The position numbers and the translations under genes are program-made. The notes below the pieces were generated by a model. It was given only the letters and a program-made list of their open reading frames with translations, did not search any database and was not told where the DNA came from. Source: Microbispora amethystogenes (GTDB lineage Bacteria > Actinomycetota > Actinomycetes > Streptosporangiales > Streptosporangiaceae). Taken from it: a stretch of DNA of 64,000 nucleotides. Within the stretch, counting starts at the first letter, position 1; each line of letters opens with the position of its first letter. Where the stretch lies: positions 62,001 to 126,000 of the forward strand of contig NZ_BOOB01000036.1 of assembly GCF_016863015.1 (NCBI RefSeq), given 5' to 3'. Below, piece by piece: positions 24,225 through 34,451 of this stretch.

Positions 24225-25112
24225 TTACCCGCGGACGGGCTCCCCATGCAGCGGGCAGCGGGCGACCTCCGGATGGAGCGCCAGCCATTCGATCCGCTGC
24301 CTGCTCTCGTCGTCCATGGGCGTGTAGACCACGATGCGGGTCTCCGGCGGCGCGGCCAGCGCCATGCTGGTGGACGCCAGGCGGATCAGGCCCACCGACG
24401 AGTGCTTGAACAGCTTCATCCGGACGCCCGGTCTGGCCACGTCGTGCATCGCCCACATTCGGGCGAACTCCGGGCTGGCCGCCGACAGCCGGGTGACGAA
24501 GCCCGTCCACGCCGGCTCTCCCACATGCCTGCCGAAGGCGGCCCGCAACATCGCGACCATCTGCGGGAGTTCCTCGTCCTTGTTCACGAGCGGGCAGCAG
24601 CAGTCCGGCATGGTGAACACCCGCCACAGGACGTTACGCTCGAGCCGTGGCCGGTCGACCACGGACGCGAAGATCGTGCCGTAGGCGGCGTTCCAGGCGA
24701 GCAGGTCGTAACGCCCGCTGTAGACGCAGGCGGGCAGCGGGTCGAGCTGGCCCAGGATCGTGTGCACCTCGGCGTCGAGGCCCTCCCCGTCGCCCGCCGG
24801 ATCGGCGATCTCCGGCAGGTCCGCCAGCCGGTAGAGGTGCTCCCGCTCGGCCGCGTCCAGCCGCAGCGTACGGGCGATGGCGTCGAGCACCTGCACCGAC
24901 GCGTTGATGGGGCGGCCCTGCTCCAGCCAGGTGTACCAGGTCACGCCCACGCCCGCGAGCTGGGCCACCTCCTCCCGCCGCAGGCCCGGTGTACGGCGGC
25001 GCAGGCCGGGCGGCAGGCCGACGTCCTCGGGCCGGATGCGCTCGCGCCTGCTGCGCAGGAAGGCCGCGAGCTCCTCACGCCTGGTGTTCCTGGTGCGAGT
25101 CCCCGTCGTCAC
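24225..25112 (-). CDS. XRE-family regulator with MmyB-like ligand domain
   Basis: A 295-residue protein. Residues 8-80 hold the helix-turn-helix (RREELAAFLRSRRERI, RTPGLRREEVAQLAGVGVTWYTWLEQGR). The C-terminal domain with CVYSGRYDLLAWNAAYGTIF and RIEWLALHPE is the MmyB-like PAS-type ligand domain. In Streptomyces such regulators often sit beside and control a divergent oxidoreductase or efflux gene. Here the divergent neighbour is an MFS exporter 102 bp away, with a pair of TACCRGTA palindromes in the gap. Confidence 0.92.
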   Translation of the reverse strand: MTTGTRTRNTRREELAAFLRSRRERIRPEDVGLPPGLRRRTPGLRREEVAQLAGVGVTWYTWLEQGRPINASVQVLDAIARTLRLDAAEREHLYRLADLPEIADPAGDGEGLDAEVHTILGQLDPLPACVYSGRYDLLAWNAAYGTIFASVVDRPRLERNVLWRVFTMPDCCCPLVNKDEELPQMVAMLRAAFGRHVGEPAWTGFVTRLSAASPEFARMWAMHDVARPGVRMKLFKHSSVGLIRLASTSMALAAPPETRIVVYTPMDDESRQRIEWLALHPEVARCPLHGEPVRG

Positions 25113-25158
25113 CTCCCCATCTTGGCGAGTGCGTGACCGCGTTGCCAGGTGGTGTCAG

Positions 25159-25192
25159 TACCAGTATCGGCAGGCTCTCGTTACCGGTATCG
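25159..25192. promoter_or_regulatory. Paired TACCRGTA palindromes in the XRE/MFS gap
   Basis: TACCAGTATCG at 25159-25169 and TACCGGTATCG at 25182-25192 are 11-bp near-direct repeats spaced 23 bp (about two helical turns). TACCGGTA is a perfect palindrome; TACCAGTA differs by one base. The pair lies in the 102-bp gap between the divergent XRE and MFS starts, where a dimeric repressor would block both promoters. The XRE protein is the obvious candidate binder. Confidence 0.5.
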
Positions 25193-25214
25193 CGACGGCC
25201 GCATCGTTGCCGCC

Positions 25215-26612
25215 ATGACCACTGTCACCACCCGCGCGCCGGCCGCGCGGCGAACCTCGCCGGGTCTGCTGCTCACCGTCATCCTGGCGGGGCAGTTCAT
25301 GGCCGTCCTCGACGCCACCATCGTCAACGTCGCCGCGCCCACGATGCGCGCCGACCTCGGGGCCACCGGCTCCGGACTGCAACTCGTCATCTCCGGCTAC
25401 ACCGTGGCGTACGCGATGCTGCTGATCACCGGGGCACGCCTCGGGGGGCTGTTCGGCTACCGGCGGCTTTTCCTCACCGGGCTCGTGGTGTTCACGGCCG
25501 CGTCGCTGATGTGCGGACTCGCCACCTCGGCCGGTGTGCTGATCGCCTTCCGGCTGATGCAGGGCGCGGGAGCCGCCCTGATGGTGCCCCAGGTGCTCAG
25601 CCTGATCCAGGTCACCTACGACGGCGCCGCGCGGGGGCGGGCGCTCGGCGTCTACGCCACGGTCATCTCGGCCGGCGCGGTCGTCGGTCAGGTGCTCGGC
25701 GGGCTGCTGGTGACCGCCGACCTGTTCGGCACGGCCTGGCGGCCGGTCTTCCTGGTCAACGTGCCGATCGGGCTCGCGCTGCTGGCCGTCGGCGCCCGCG
25801 CGCTGCCCGCCGTGCACGTGCGGCGTGAGCGGGGGCTCGACGTGCCCGGCCTGGTCACCCTGTCGCTCGCCGTCTGCCTGCTGGTCGTGCCGCTCGTGCT
25901 CGGGCACGAGGAGGACTGGCCGCTGTGGGGGTGGATCGCGATGGGCCTGTCGGTGCTCGCGTTCTGCGCGTTCCTGCTCGTGGAGCGGCGTGCGGCGCAT
26001 CCGCTCGTCCCCGGCCGCCTGCTGCACGCCCCCGGGGTGGCCGTCGCCGCGTCGAGCATCTTCCTCGTGATGGCGGCGTACGGCGGCTGGCTGTTCGCCA
26101 TGGCCCTCCACCTGCAGGGCGGCCTCGGCGACAGCGCCCTGCGGGCGGGCTGCCTGTTCGTCCCCGCGGCCGCCGCCTTCGGGCTGACCAGCCTCAACTG
26201 GAAGCGGCTGCCGGCCGGCCTGCACCGGCCGGTGATCGTCGCGTCCGCCGTCGTCACCGCCGCGGGCGAGCTGGCCCTGGCGGCGGCGCTGGCCGGCGGC
26301 GGCCACGGCGAGCCGCTGCTGGAGATCAGCTTCGTGGCCGTCGGCGCCGGCATGGCGGGCACGTTCAGCCCGCTCATGGCGGTGGCGCTGGCCCGGGTCG
26401 CGCCCGCCGACGCGGCCGACGCCAGCGGCCTGCTGGCGATGATGCTCCAGCTCGGCCAGGTCGTCGGCGTGGCCGTCTTCGGCACGCTGTTCCTCAGCCT
26501 CGCCCCGTCCGCGCACGCCGCCACGGTGACATCGCTGTGGCTGGCCGCGGTGTCGCTGGCCGCGGGCGGGTGCGCGCTTCCCCTCCTGCGCACCCGCCGG
26601 GTCAACCGATGA
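25215..26612 (+). CDS. MFS exporter, drug:H+ antiporter-2 type
   Basis: A 465-residue integral membrane protein starting at ATG 25215. The first helices carry the MFS motif C-like segment GQFMAVLDATIVNVAAPTM, typical of 14-TM DHA2 exporters. GARLGGLFGYRRLFLTGLV is motif A, and GAGAALMVPQVLSLIQ and LGGLLVTADLFGTAWRPVFLVNVP follow in order. Around 13-14 hydrophobic segments can be counted. Substrates of this type are lipophilic drugs or antibiotics. It is divergent from the XRE gene, which is a plausible local repressor. Confidence 0.93.
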   Translation: MTTVTTRAPAARRTSPGLLLTVILAGQFMAVLDATIVNVAAPTMRADLGATGSGLQLVISGYTVAYAMLLITGARLGGLFGYRRLFLTGLVVFTAASLMCGLATSAGVLIAFRLMQGAGAALMVPQVLSLIQVTYDGAARGRALGVYATVISAGAVVGQVLGGLLVTADLFGTAWRPVFLVNVPIGLALLAVGARALPAVHVRRERGLDVPGLVTLSLAVCLLVVPLVLGHEEDWPLWGWIAMGLSVLAFCAFLLVERRAAHPLVPGRLLHAPGVAVAASSIFLVMAAYGGWLFAMALHLQGGLGDSALRAGCLFVPAAAAFGLTSLNWKRLPAGLHRPVIVASAVVTAAGELALAAALAGGGHGEPLLEISFVAVGAGMAGTFSPLMAVALARVAPADAADASGLLAMMLQLGQVVGVAVFGTLFLSLAPSAHAATVTSLWLAAVSLAAGGCALPLLRTRRVNR

Positions 26613-26627
26613 GCACTCGGCGAGTGC

Positions 26628-28025
<1,398 letters not shown>

Positions 28026-28044
28026 AGCTGTGAGAATGACCGTC

Positions 28045-28986
28045 TCATCCCCTGGGACGGACGACGGCCCGCCAGACGTCGATGACCAGGACCGGCCGCA
28101 TGCCGACCGATTCGTACAGGCCGAGCGCCGGGGTGACGTTGTTGGAGTCGACGTGCAGGATCGTCCCCACCCGCCCCCGCCGCTCGTCGGCCGCGAAAGC
28201 CCTGGTGAGCAGCAGCTTCCCGAGGCCGAGGCCGCGGAAGCGGGGCCGCACCGCGAGCGTGCGGACATATCCGCAGTTCTCGTCGGACACGAAGTGGTCG
28301 GTCCCGAGCAGCATCGCCGCCGGCTCGCCGTGGACGCGGGCCAGCAGAAGCTGCCCCCAGTCGTTCGCGCTGGACGACTCCATCTCGGCGGTCCACTCGT
28401 CGAACGTCTTCGGCACGAACCCGAAGTGCTCGGCGAAGCCCTCCTGGTGAACCCGGTGGGCCGCCCGGAGCACCGCCTCGTGACCGTCCTGCCCGGGAGA
28501 GCCGGCCTCGACCTCGACCCCGGGCACGAAGACCGGCCGTACGCCGGAGTGGTCGGTCCGCATGCGGTGGAAGCTGGTGGCCGGGGCGAAGCCGCGCCGC
28601 TCGGCGGCCTCGCGCATGGGCTTGTCCTGCTCGTAGAGGCTGATGTCCACCACCGCGTGGTCGTGCCCCGCCTCGCGGGCGAGATCGGCGGCCCGGCCGA
28701 GCACCATGTCCCACAGCATGGTCGCCGCGCCGGGCTCCCGCGCCTGCACGTCGATGTCGACGTTCTCGCTGGAGCCGTTGCGCCTGGCGTAGCCCCAGCC
28801 GACGAGCCGCCCGTCCGAGCGGACCAGCCAGCTGTCGCGGTCCAGGTCGAGCTCCTTCAGCGTGTCGGCGATGTCATCGAGCGTCCAGTCGGGTCCCCCG
28901 GTCACCTCGATGTCGTGCTCGGCGACCAGTTCGTGCACGGTCGCCGCGTCGGCGACCGCCGGTCGCCGGATTTCGTAGTCGTTCAC
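28045..28986 (-). CDS. GNAT acetyltransferase with two GNAT-like domains
   Basis: About 313 residues from GTG 28986. The N-terminal half is a degenerate GNAT-like domain (NDYEIRRPAVADAATVHELV, LVGWGYARRNG, MREAAERRGF). The C-terminal half has the intact acetyl-CoA motif A, RTLAVRPRFRGLGLGKLLL, and the motif-B end ALGLYESVGMRP. This two-domain layout resembles mycothiol acetyltransferase and other double-GNAT proteins, but MshD identity is not supported. A longer start at ATG 29043 would add 19 residues in an AT-richer stretch; neither start has a good ribosome site. Confidence 0.8.
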   Translation of the reverse strand: MNDYEIRRPAVADAATVHELVAEHDIEVTGGPDWTLDDIADTLKELDLDRDSWLVRSDGRLVGWGYARRNGSSENVDIDVQAREPGAATMLWDMVLGRAADLAREAGHDHAVVDISLYEQDKPMREAAERRGFAPATSFHRMRTDHSGVRPVFVPGVEVEAGSPGQDGHEAVLRAAHRVHQEGFAEHFGFVPKTFDEWTAEMESSSANDWGQLLLARVHGEPAAMLLGTDHFVSDENCGYVRTLAVRPRFRGLGLGKLLLTRAFAADERRGRVGTILHVDSNNVTPALGLYESVGMRPVLVIDVWRAVVRPRG

Positions 28987-29255
28987 ATCGCATTTGTATG
29001 TGTCGTGACTTGTGGGGGACTTGCCGGAGCCTTGTGTTCTCATGAAAGTTTCCCGCGCCCAGGGCGTCACGTGGGCGAAGCGCCCATCGTAGGCGCTGAT
29101 CAGAGGGGGGCGATACCGAAAGACGTCCGCGTCGCGGTTGATCCGGGCGCGAGGGTCCGGATTCCATGGTCCCGCAGTGACAGGCGGTTGCGGGCGGTCG
29201 CCCGCAGCCGCGGGGTTCACGAGCCGCACGGCGGCCCGCCGTCCCGGGAGCATCG

Positions 29256-30800
29256 ATGTCCAAGCATCTCACCGTGCACCTCACCGCGAGTCTCGCGGCG
29301 CGTCTCCGGATACGTCCCGCCGTGGCGCTCGCGACCGCCGTCGCCGCGCTCGCCGCCGGGGCCGCGTTCGCCACGGCCCGCCCGACGGCGGCGGTGGCCG
29401 CGACCGGCGGGTTCGACTTCACGCGGGCCCAGGTCGCCGCCACGGGCCTGCAGACGCCCTGGGGGCTGACCTTCCTCCCGGACGGCAGCGCCCTGGTGTC
29501 CGAACGTGACACGGCGAACATCATGCAGGTGCGTCCCGGTTCGTCGCCCGTACGGGTGGCGACCGTCCCGAACGTGTCCCCCGGCGGAGAGGCCGGCCTG
29601 CTCGGCATCGCGGTCTCCCCCACCTACGCCCAGGACCAGTGGGTCTACGCCTACTTCACCGGCGCCTCCGACAACCGGCTGGTCAGGTTCAGGCTGAGCG
29701 CTCCGCAGACACAGCAGGTGCTCCTCTCCGGCGTGCCCAAGGCGCAGTTCCACGACGGCGGGCGGATCGCGTTCGGCCCCGACGGCATGCTGTATCTCTC
29801 CACGGGCGACGCCGGCACCTCCGCCAACGCGCAGGACCTGAACAGCCTGGCCGGCAAGATCCTGCGGATGCGGCCCGACGGCACCGTTCCGCCGGACAAC
29901 CCGTACGGCACCCGCGTGTACAGCTACGGCCACCGCAACGTCCAGGGGCTCGCCTGGGACGAGGGCGGCCGGATGTACGCCAGCGAGTTCGGCCAGAACA
30001 CCTGGGACGAGCTCAACTACATCGTCCCCGGCGGCAACTACGGCTGGCCCACCTGTGAGGGCGTGTGCACCGACTCGCGCTTCCGCAACCCCATCGTCAC
30101 CTGGAGCACGTCCGAGGCGTCGCCCAGCGGCCTGGCGTACGCCAACGGCACGCTCTTCGCCGGGGCCCTGGCCGGGAAGCGGCTGTGGACGGTGCCGGTC
30201 AGCGGCGGCAGCAGGACCGGCAACCCGGTGGCCGAGTTCCAGGGCACGTACGGCCGGCTGCGCGCCGTGGCCGTCGGGCCGGACGGCTGGCTCTGGGTCG
30301 GCACGAGCAACCGCGACGGCAGGGGGACCCCCGCCTCCAGCGACGACCGGATCCTCCGGGTCCCGCCGGCCGGCGGCTCGTCGCCCAGCCCCTCTCCCAG
30401 CGCCTCGCCCAGCCCGTCGGCCTCCCCGTCGCGCAGCCCTTCGGCGTCGCCGAGCCCGTCTGTCAGCCCGTCCGCGAGCCCGTCGGCCGGCCCCCGCGCG
30501 TGCTCCGCGACGTACCGGATCGTGAACCAGTGGCAGGGCGGATTCCAGGGCGAGCTCGCGGTGCGCAACTCCGGGACGGCGGCCATCACCTCGTGGACCG
30601 TCACCTTCGCCTTCCCCGACGGTCAGCGCGTCACGCAGTCCTGGAGCGGCCGCTTCACCCAGTCGGGCGCCACGGTGACCGTCGCGAACGAGACGTACAA
30701 CGGCGCACTGGCCCCGAACGCCTCGACGACGGCCGGCTTCAACGCGAGCTGGTCCGGCGCCAACCGGGTCCCGTCCCCCATCAGCTGCACCGCCACCTAA
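29256..30800 (+). CDS. Secreted PQQ-dependent sugar dehydrogenase with CBM2
   Basis: A 514-residue exported protein. A signal peptide covers about residues 1-48 (cleavage after AVAA). The catalytic part is a six-bladed PQQ glucose/sorbosone dehydrogenase (GSDH) propeller: LQTPWGLTFLPDGSALVSER, GGEAGLLGIAVSPTYAQD, FHDGGRIAFGPDGMLYLSTGDA, YGHRNVQGLAWDEGG and PGGNYGWPTCEG. A Pro/Ser linker (about 373-410) joins a C-terminal family 2 carbohydrate-binding module (415-514, Cys-bounded). One conserved binding aromatic is Tyr (NETYNG) instead of the usual Trp. This architecture parallels AA12-type oxidative enzymes. It probably oxidises sugars at a polysaccharide surface, outside the cell. Confidence 0.87.
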   Translation: MSKHLTVHLTASLAARLRIRPAVALATAVAALAAGAAFATARPTAAVAATGGFDFTRAQVAATGLQTPWGLTFLPDGSALVSERDTANIMQVRPGSSPVRVATVPNVSPGGEAGLLGIAVSPTYAQDQWVYAYFTGASDNRLVRFRLSAPQTQQVLLSGVPKAQFHDGGRIAFGPDGMLYLSTGDAGTSANAQDLNSLAGKILRMRPDGTVPPDNPYGTRVYSYGHRNVQGLAWDEGGRMYASEFGQNTWDELNYIVPGGNYGWPTCEGVCTDSRFRNPIVTWSTSEASPSGLAYANGTLFAGALAGKRLWTVPVSGGSRTGNPVAEFQGTYGRLRAVAVGPDGWLWVGTSNRDGRGTPASSDDRILRVPPAGGSSPSPSPSASPSPSASPSRSPSASPSPSVSPSASPSAGPRACSATYRIVNQWQGGFQGELAVRNSGTAAITSWTVTFAFPDGQRVTQSWSGRFTQSGATVTVANETYNGALAPNASTTAGFNASWSGANRVPSPISCTAT

Positions 30801-30963
30801 CCGGCACGATTATCAGTCCTACTAATAATTGAATAAAAGACCGACCCGTATATGAATCGCATTGTTCGGCGATGTGAACGGTCCCTCGTCCCGCTAATGT
30901 GGGCTGGCCCTGAACGATCAAGGGCGCATTCCCTATTTCCCGGGCACCGAGGACAACTCAAAA

Positions 30964-32457
30964 GTGACAAAAGGTCACATCGCCGCACTTGCGCTGCTAT
31001 CTGGTATCGCAGGGGTCGTCTACGCCACTCTCGGCCTCGTCGAGCTGCACACCTTCCGCAGTGGCGTCTACGACCTCGTGATCTTCGACCAGGTGGTGCG
31101 CGGCTACGCGGAATTCGCGCTGCCCGGGTCGCTCGTCAAGGGCCAGTGGAACCACATCGGCATTCCCCTGCCGATTTTCAGTGACCATGTCTCGCCGATT
31201 CTCGCCCTGCTGGGGCCGCTGTACTGGATATACGACGGGCCCGCGACGCTGCTCGTCGCCCAGGCCGTGCTGTTCGCCGCCGCGATCCCCGTTCTGTGGG
31301 TCGCCGGGCGGCGCATGCTGGGCACGACGTGCGCCTACGCGATGGCGTGCGCCTACGCCCTCAGCTGGCCGATCGCGGAGGCGGCCGCGTTCCAGTTCCA
31401 CGAGTTCGCCTTCATGCCGCTGCTCACCGCGCTGCTCTTCGAGCGCTGGCAGGCCGGGCGGCGCTCCCACGTCGTCCTGGTCGCCGTGCTTCTGCTCGCG
31501 GTGAAGGAGGACGTCGGCCTCCTGGTCGCGGGGTTCGGGGCCGCCCTGCTCTGGCGGCGGCCCTGGCGGCCCGTCGCCGCTCTGCTGATCATCGGCGGTC
31601 TCGCCTGCACCGTGATCGCGACCCGGGTGGTCATCCCGGCGTTCGGCGGGAGCCCCTACCGCTACTGGGCGTACGGCGGTCTGGGGCGGGACCTCGGCGC
31701 CGCCCTCGGGCACGTCGCCACCCACCCCCTCACGTCCCTCGCCGTGCTGGTCACCCCGGCGGCCAAGGTGGGGACCACGCTGTGGCTCCTCGCGCCCTTC
31801 GCCTTCACCTCGCTCGCGTCCCCGTTCGTCCTGGCCGCGCTCCCCATGCTGCTCACGCGGCTGCTCGACACGGATCTGCCGAGCTGGTGGGGGGTGCATT
31901 ACCACTACAACTCGGCCATCGTCGTCCCTCTCCTTCTCGCGGGCGCCGACGGGGCGCGGAGGATCGCCCTGGTGATCGCGGAGCGAAGGCCGGGCCTCGA
32001 CCATCGCGTCGTCACCAGGGCGTGGGCCGGGTGGCTGGCGATCGCGGCCGCCACGTCGGTGCCGCAGTTCGCCCTGCGCAGCCTGTTCGACCCGTCGTTC
32101 TACTCCGGGACCCCTCGCCAGGAGGCCGCCGCCGGGGCGGCGGCCCTGATCCCGGACGGCGCGCTCGTCGAGGCCGCCAACCAGCTCGGCCCGGCCCTCA
32201 CCGCCCGCGCGAAGGTCGTGATCTGGCGGGACATGCCGTTACGCGCGCCGTGGGTGATCGCGGACACCGGCGGCCCGCAGCCGATGTTCGCGTCGCGGCC
32301 GGCTCAACTGGCCGACGTACGGCTGCTGCGCGACTGCGGCTACGAGCAGCTGTACGACCGTGACGGCTATCTGGTGCTCCATGCCGTCTCGCCGGGATCG
32401 GCCACCCCGGACCTGACACCCCACCGATGCACCCGGGACCCCGCTCACTCCTCGTAG
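30964..32457 (+). CDS. DUF2079 multi-pass membrane protein
   Basis: A 497-residue protein with a GTG start at 30964 and about ten to twelve hydrophobic segments. DUF2079 marks are YDLVIFDQVVRGYAEF, the loop with SDHVSPILALLGPLYWIY, and FHEFAFMPLLTALLFERW near mid-sequence. The extracytoplasmic loop after TM1 and the D/H motifs resemble lipid-linked glycosyltransferase-like GT-C proteins, so a cell-envelope glycosylation role is possible but untested. The last 13 bp overlap convergently with the next gene. Confidence 0.88.
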   Translation: MTKGHIAALALLSGIAGVVYATLGLVELHTFRSGVYDLVIFDQVVRGYAEFALPGSLVKGQWNHIGIPLPIFSDHVSPILALLGPLYWIYDGPATLLVAQAVLFAAAIPVLWVAGRRMLGTTCAYAMACAYALSWPIAEAAAFQFHEFAFMPLLTALLFERWQAGRRSHVVLVAVLLLAVKEDVGLLVAGFGAALLWRRPWRPVAALLIIGGLACTVIATRVVIPAFGGSPYRYWAYGGLGRDLGAALGHVATHPLTSLAVLVTPAAKVGTTLWLLAPFAFTSLASPFVLAALPMLLTRLLDTDLPSWWGVHYHYNSAIVVPLLLAGADGARRIALVIAERRPGLDHRVVTRAWAGWLAIAAATSVPQFALRSLFDPSFYSGTPRQEAAAGAAALIPDGALVEAANQLGPALTARAKVVIWRDMPLRAPWVIADTGGPQPMFASRPAQLADVRLLRDCGYEQLYDRDGYLVLHAVSPGSATPDLTPHRCTRDPAHSS

Positions 32458-34349
32458 TCGTCGCCCCAGTGCGGCCAGGAGAGGCCGAGCCTCTCGGCCA
32501 GCTCCCGGCTGCCGCCGACGACCTCGGCGTGAGACTTGAGGTCGTTGTGGCGCAGCCAGTCCAGCACGCGCGCCGCCTGGCCGCCCGGGTCCGTGTCGTC
32601 GATGGGGACGGTCCACTGAAGCTGCACCCACGGCTCGCCGTCCGGCCGGTCTTCCCCGTCGACCGACGGCTCACGTGGATGCCAGAAGACCACGTGCATC
32701 TCGTCCTGCCGATCGGCCTCCGCGTAGACGAAGCCCGCTTCGCACTCCCAGGCAGCCAGGAGGCCGGGATCCTCGCGCAGCGAGCGGCGCACCTCACGGG
32801 CGACGGAACGGGCGGGCCACTCCCAGCCGTGATCGTCCACGGCCCGGGCGACGACCTCGTCGTACGGGCCGGCGGCGAAGCGGAACGGCTCCAGCCCGAC
32901 CGCCGGCGAATCGGGGTCGCGCCAGCCGCGCCAGACGACCGCGTCACCGTCACGGACGATCGTGACATAGAGGGCCCCGCAGCACCCCTCGGTGCAGTAC
33001 GCCTCGGCCAGCCGTACCTCCCGAGGCTCCCCGGACGCCGCCAGATCGCTCAGCACCTGTTCCGGCGGGTGGGGCCGGCCCTTGCGGAACGCCCGTGCGA
33101 CGACCGGCCGGCCGTTCACCAGCGGCCTCGTCTCCACGCGGCCCGGAAGCGCCGGATCGGAGACGACCACGTGAATCGCCAGCCGGTCCCGCCCGTCCTC
33201 GGGAAGCCGCGAGGGAAACCGCGACACGACCGGCAGGGCGGCGATCGCCCGGCGCGCCCAGGCCGCCCGCCTGCGGGTCACCGGGTCGGGCGACCGTGCC
33301 GCCCCGGTGAGCACCTCCGCCGCGCGCGCCGAGGTGAGCAGGAGGCGCAGCCGCTCCAGCGTCGCCTCCCTGACGCCCGGCAGCCACGGCAGGAGTGCGG
33401 CGTGGCCGCTGGTCAGATCCTCCGCGAGAGCCGTGGCCGACGCCAGCGAGTCCAGCACCGGCCGCACGGCCGCCGCGCGTACGGCGAAGGCCGCGAGGGC
33501 CCGGCAGGCGTCGTCGTAGTCGCGCAGCGCGGAGAAGTCCTCCCCGGCCATCGCCTGGAGGAGCCGGCCCGCCTGGAGGACCACCCCGTCGTCGGCCTCG
33601 CCGTCTTCGAGGACGTCCGCGAGGCGTACGGCCTGGGCCACCCGCAGCGCGTGCCCACCGGCCGCGGGGTCCCGGTCGGTGGCGTGCCGGAGCAGCCAGG
33701 CGACGGCGACGGGATCCTCCGCCCGGCACATCGCCTCGATGGCACGGCTGAGGGTGAGCTGTGCCGACCGCTCCGCCAGCCAGACCAGTGCCCCGGCCGA
33801 GCCGGGGATCGTCTCCAGCACGGCCACGGCCACGGGCCCGAGACAGCGCAGCAGACCGAGCGTGCGGACCAGGGGGACGTCCTCCGGGCGTGCCCTGCCC
33901 GTCAGCAGGCACAGGCCGGTCAGCGCGGGACGGCGGTCCTTCGCGTGCCGGGCCAGCCAGAGACCCGTCTCGCGGGCGGGCTCGGTGGTGAGCCAGGGCA
34001 GCCCGTCCAGGACGTCGGGCCTGATCGCCCACGCGGGCACGTCCAGGGCGCGGAGGTCCTCGTGCAGCTCGTCGAGGGAGCGGCCGGGGCCGTCGAAGTG
34101 GGCGCGGAGCACCGCGGCCAGTGCGGCTCTGGCCTGCTCGACGGAGAAGGAGCCGCCACTGGGCCGGGGACCCCGGTTGTCGGCGTCGTCGGGATAGGGG
34201 TGTCCGCCGTCGGGAAGGGGCGCGTCGGGTGTCAGCGCGTGCAGGCGGGACGCGTGATCGAAAAGGGACGGCCGGTTGTCGAGCGCCCTGCGCTCGGGGG
34301 CCAGGCTCACCGGCCGGAGACGAACTCGATTCTCTCGTTCATGCCGCAC
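32445..34349 (-). CDS. Large uncharacterised protein with CCG motif
   Basis: About 634 residues from GTG 34349, which has GGGGGA some 8 nt upstream. The first half is helical and repeat-like (LDELHEDLRALDVPAWAI, VPLVRTLGLLRCLGPVAVAV, ALVWLAERSAQLTLSRAIEA, HEAT-like). The second half is beta-rich with CTEGCCGALYVTIVRDGD, WRGWRDPDSPAVGLEPFRF and a C-terminal WVQLQWTVP. I do not recognise a named domain, though similar proteins occur in Streptomyces. Its 3' end overlaps the convergent DUF2079 gene by 13 bp. No export signal is seen. Confidence 0.72.
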   Translation of the reverse strand: MRHERENRVRLRPVSLAPERRALDNRPSLFDHASRLHALTPDAPLPDGGHPYPDDADNRGPRPSGGSFSVEQARAALAAVLRAHFDGPGRSLDELHEDLRALDVPAWAIRPDVLDGLPWLTTEPARETGLWLARHAKDRRPALTGLCLLTGRARPEDVPLVRTLGLLRCLGPVAVAVLETIPGSAGALVWLAERSAQLTLSRAIEAMCRAEDPVAVAWLLRHATDRDPAAGGHALRVAQAVRLADVLEDGEADDGVVLQAGRLLQAMAGEDFSALRDYDDACRALAAFAVRAAAVRPVLDSLASATALAEDLTSGHAALLPWLPGVREATLERLRLLLTSARAAEVLTGAARSPDPVTRRRAAWARRAIAALPVVSRFPSRLPEDGRDRLAIHVVVSDPALPGRVETRPLVNGRPVVARAFRKGRPHPPEQVLSDLAASGEPREVRLAEAYCTEGCCGALYVTIVRDGDAVVWRGWRDPDSPAVGLEPFRFAAGPYDEVVARAVDDHGWEWPARSVAREVRRSLREDPGLLAAWECEAGFVYAEADRQDEMHVVFWHPREPSVDGEDRPDGEPWVQLQWTVPIDDTDPGGQAARVLDWLRHNDLKSHAEVVGGSRELAERLGLSWPHWGDDYEE

Positions 34350-34451
34350 ACGATGCCATCCCCCGCCCGCCGACGACAAGATCCGATGGGCGGGCGGTAC
34401 GCGCGACAGCGTCACGGTCCGCGCGCCGGAGCGGCAACGGTCCGGTTCACG

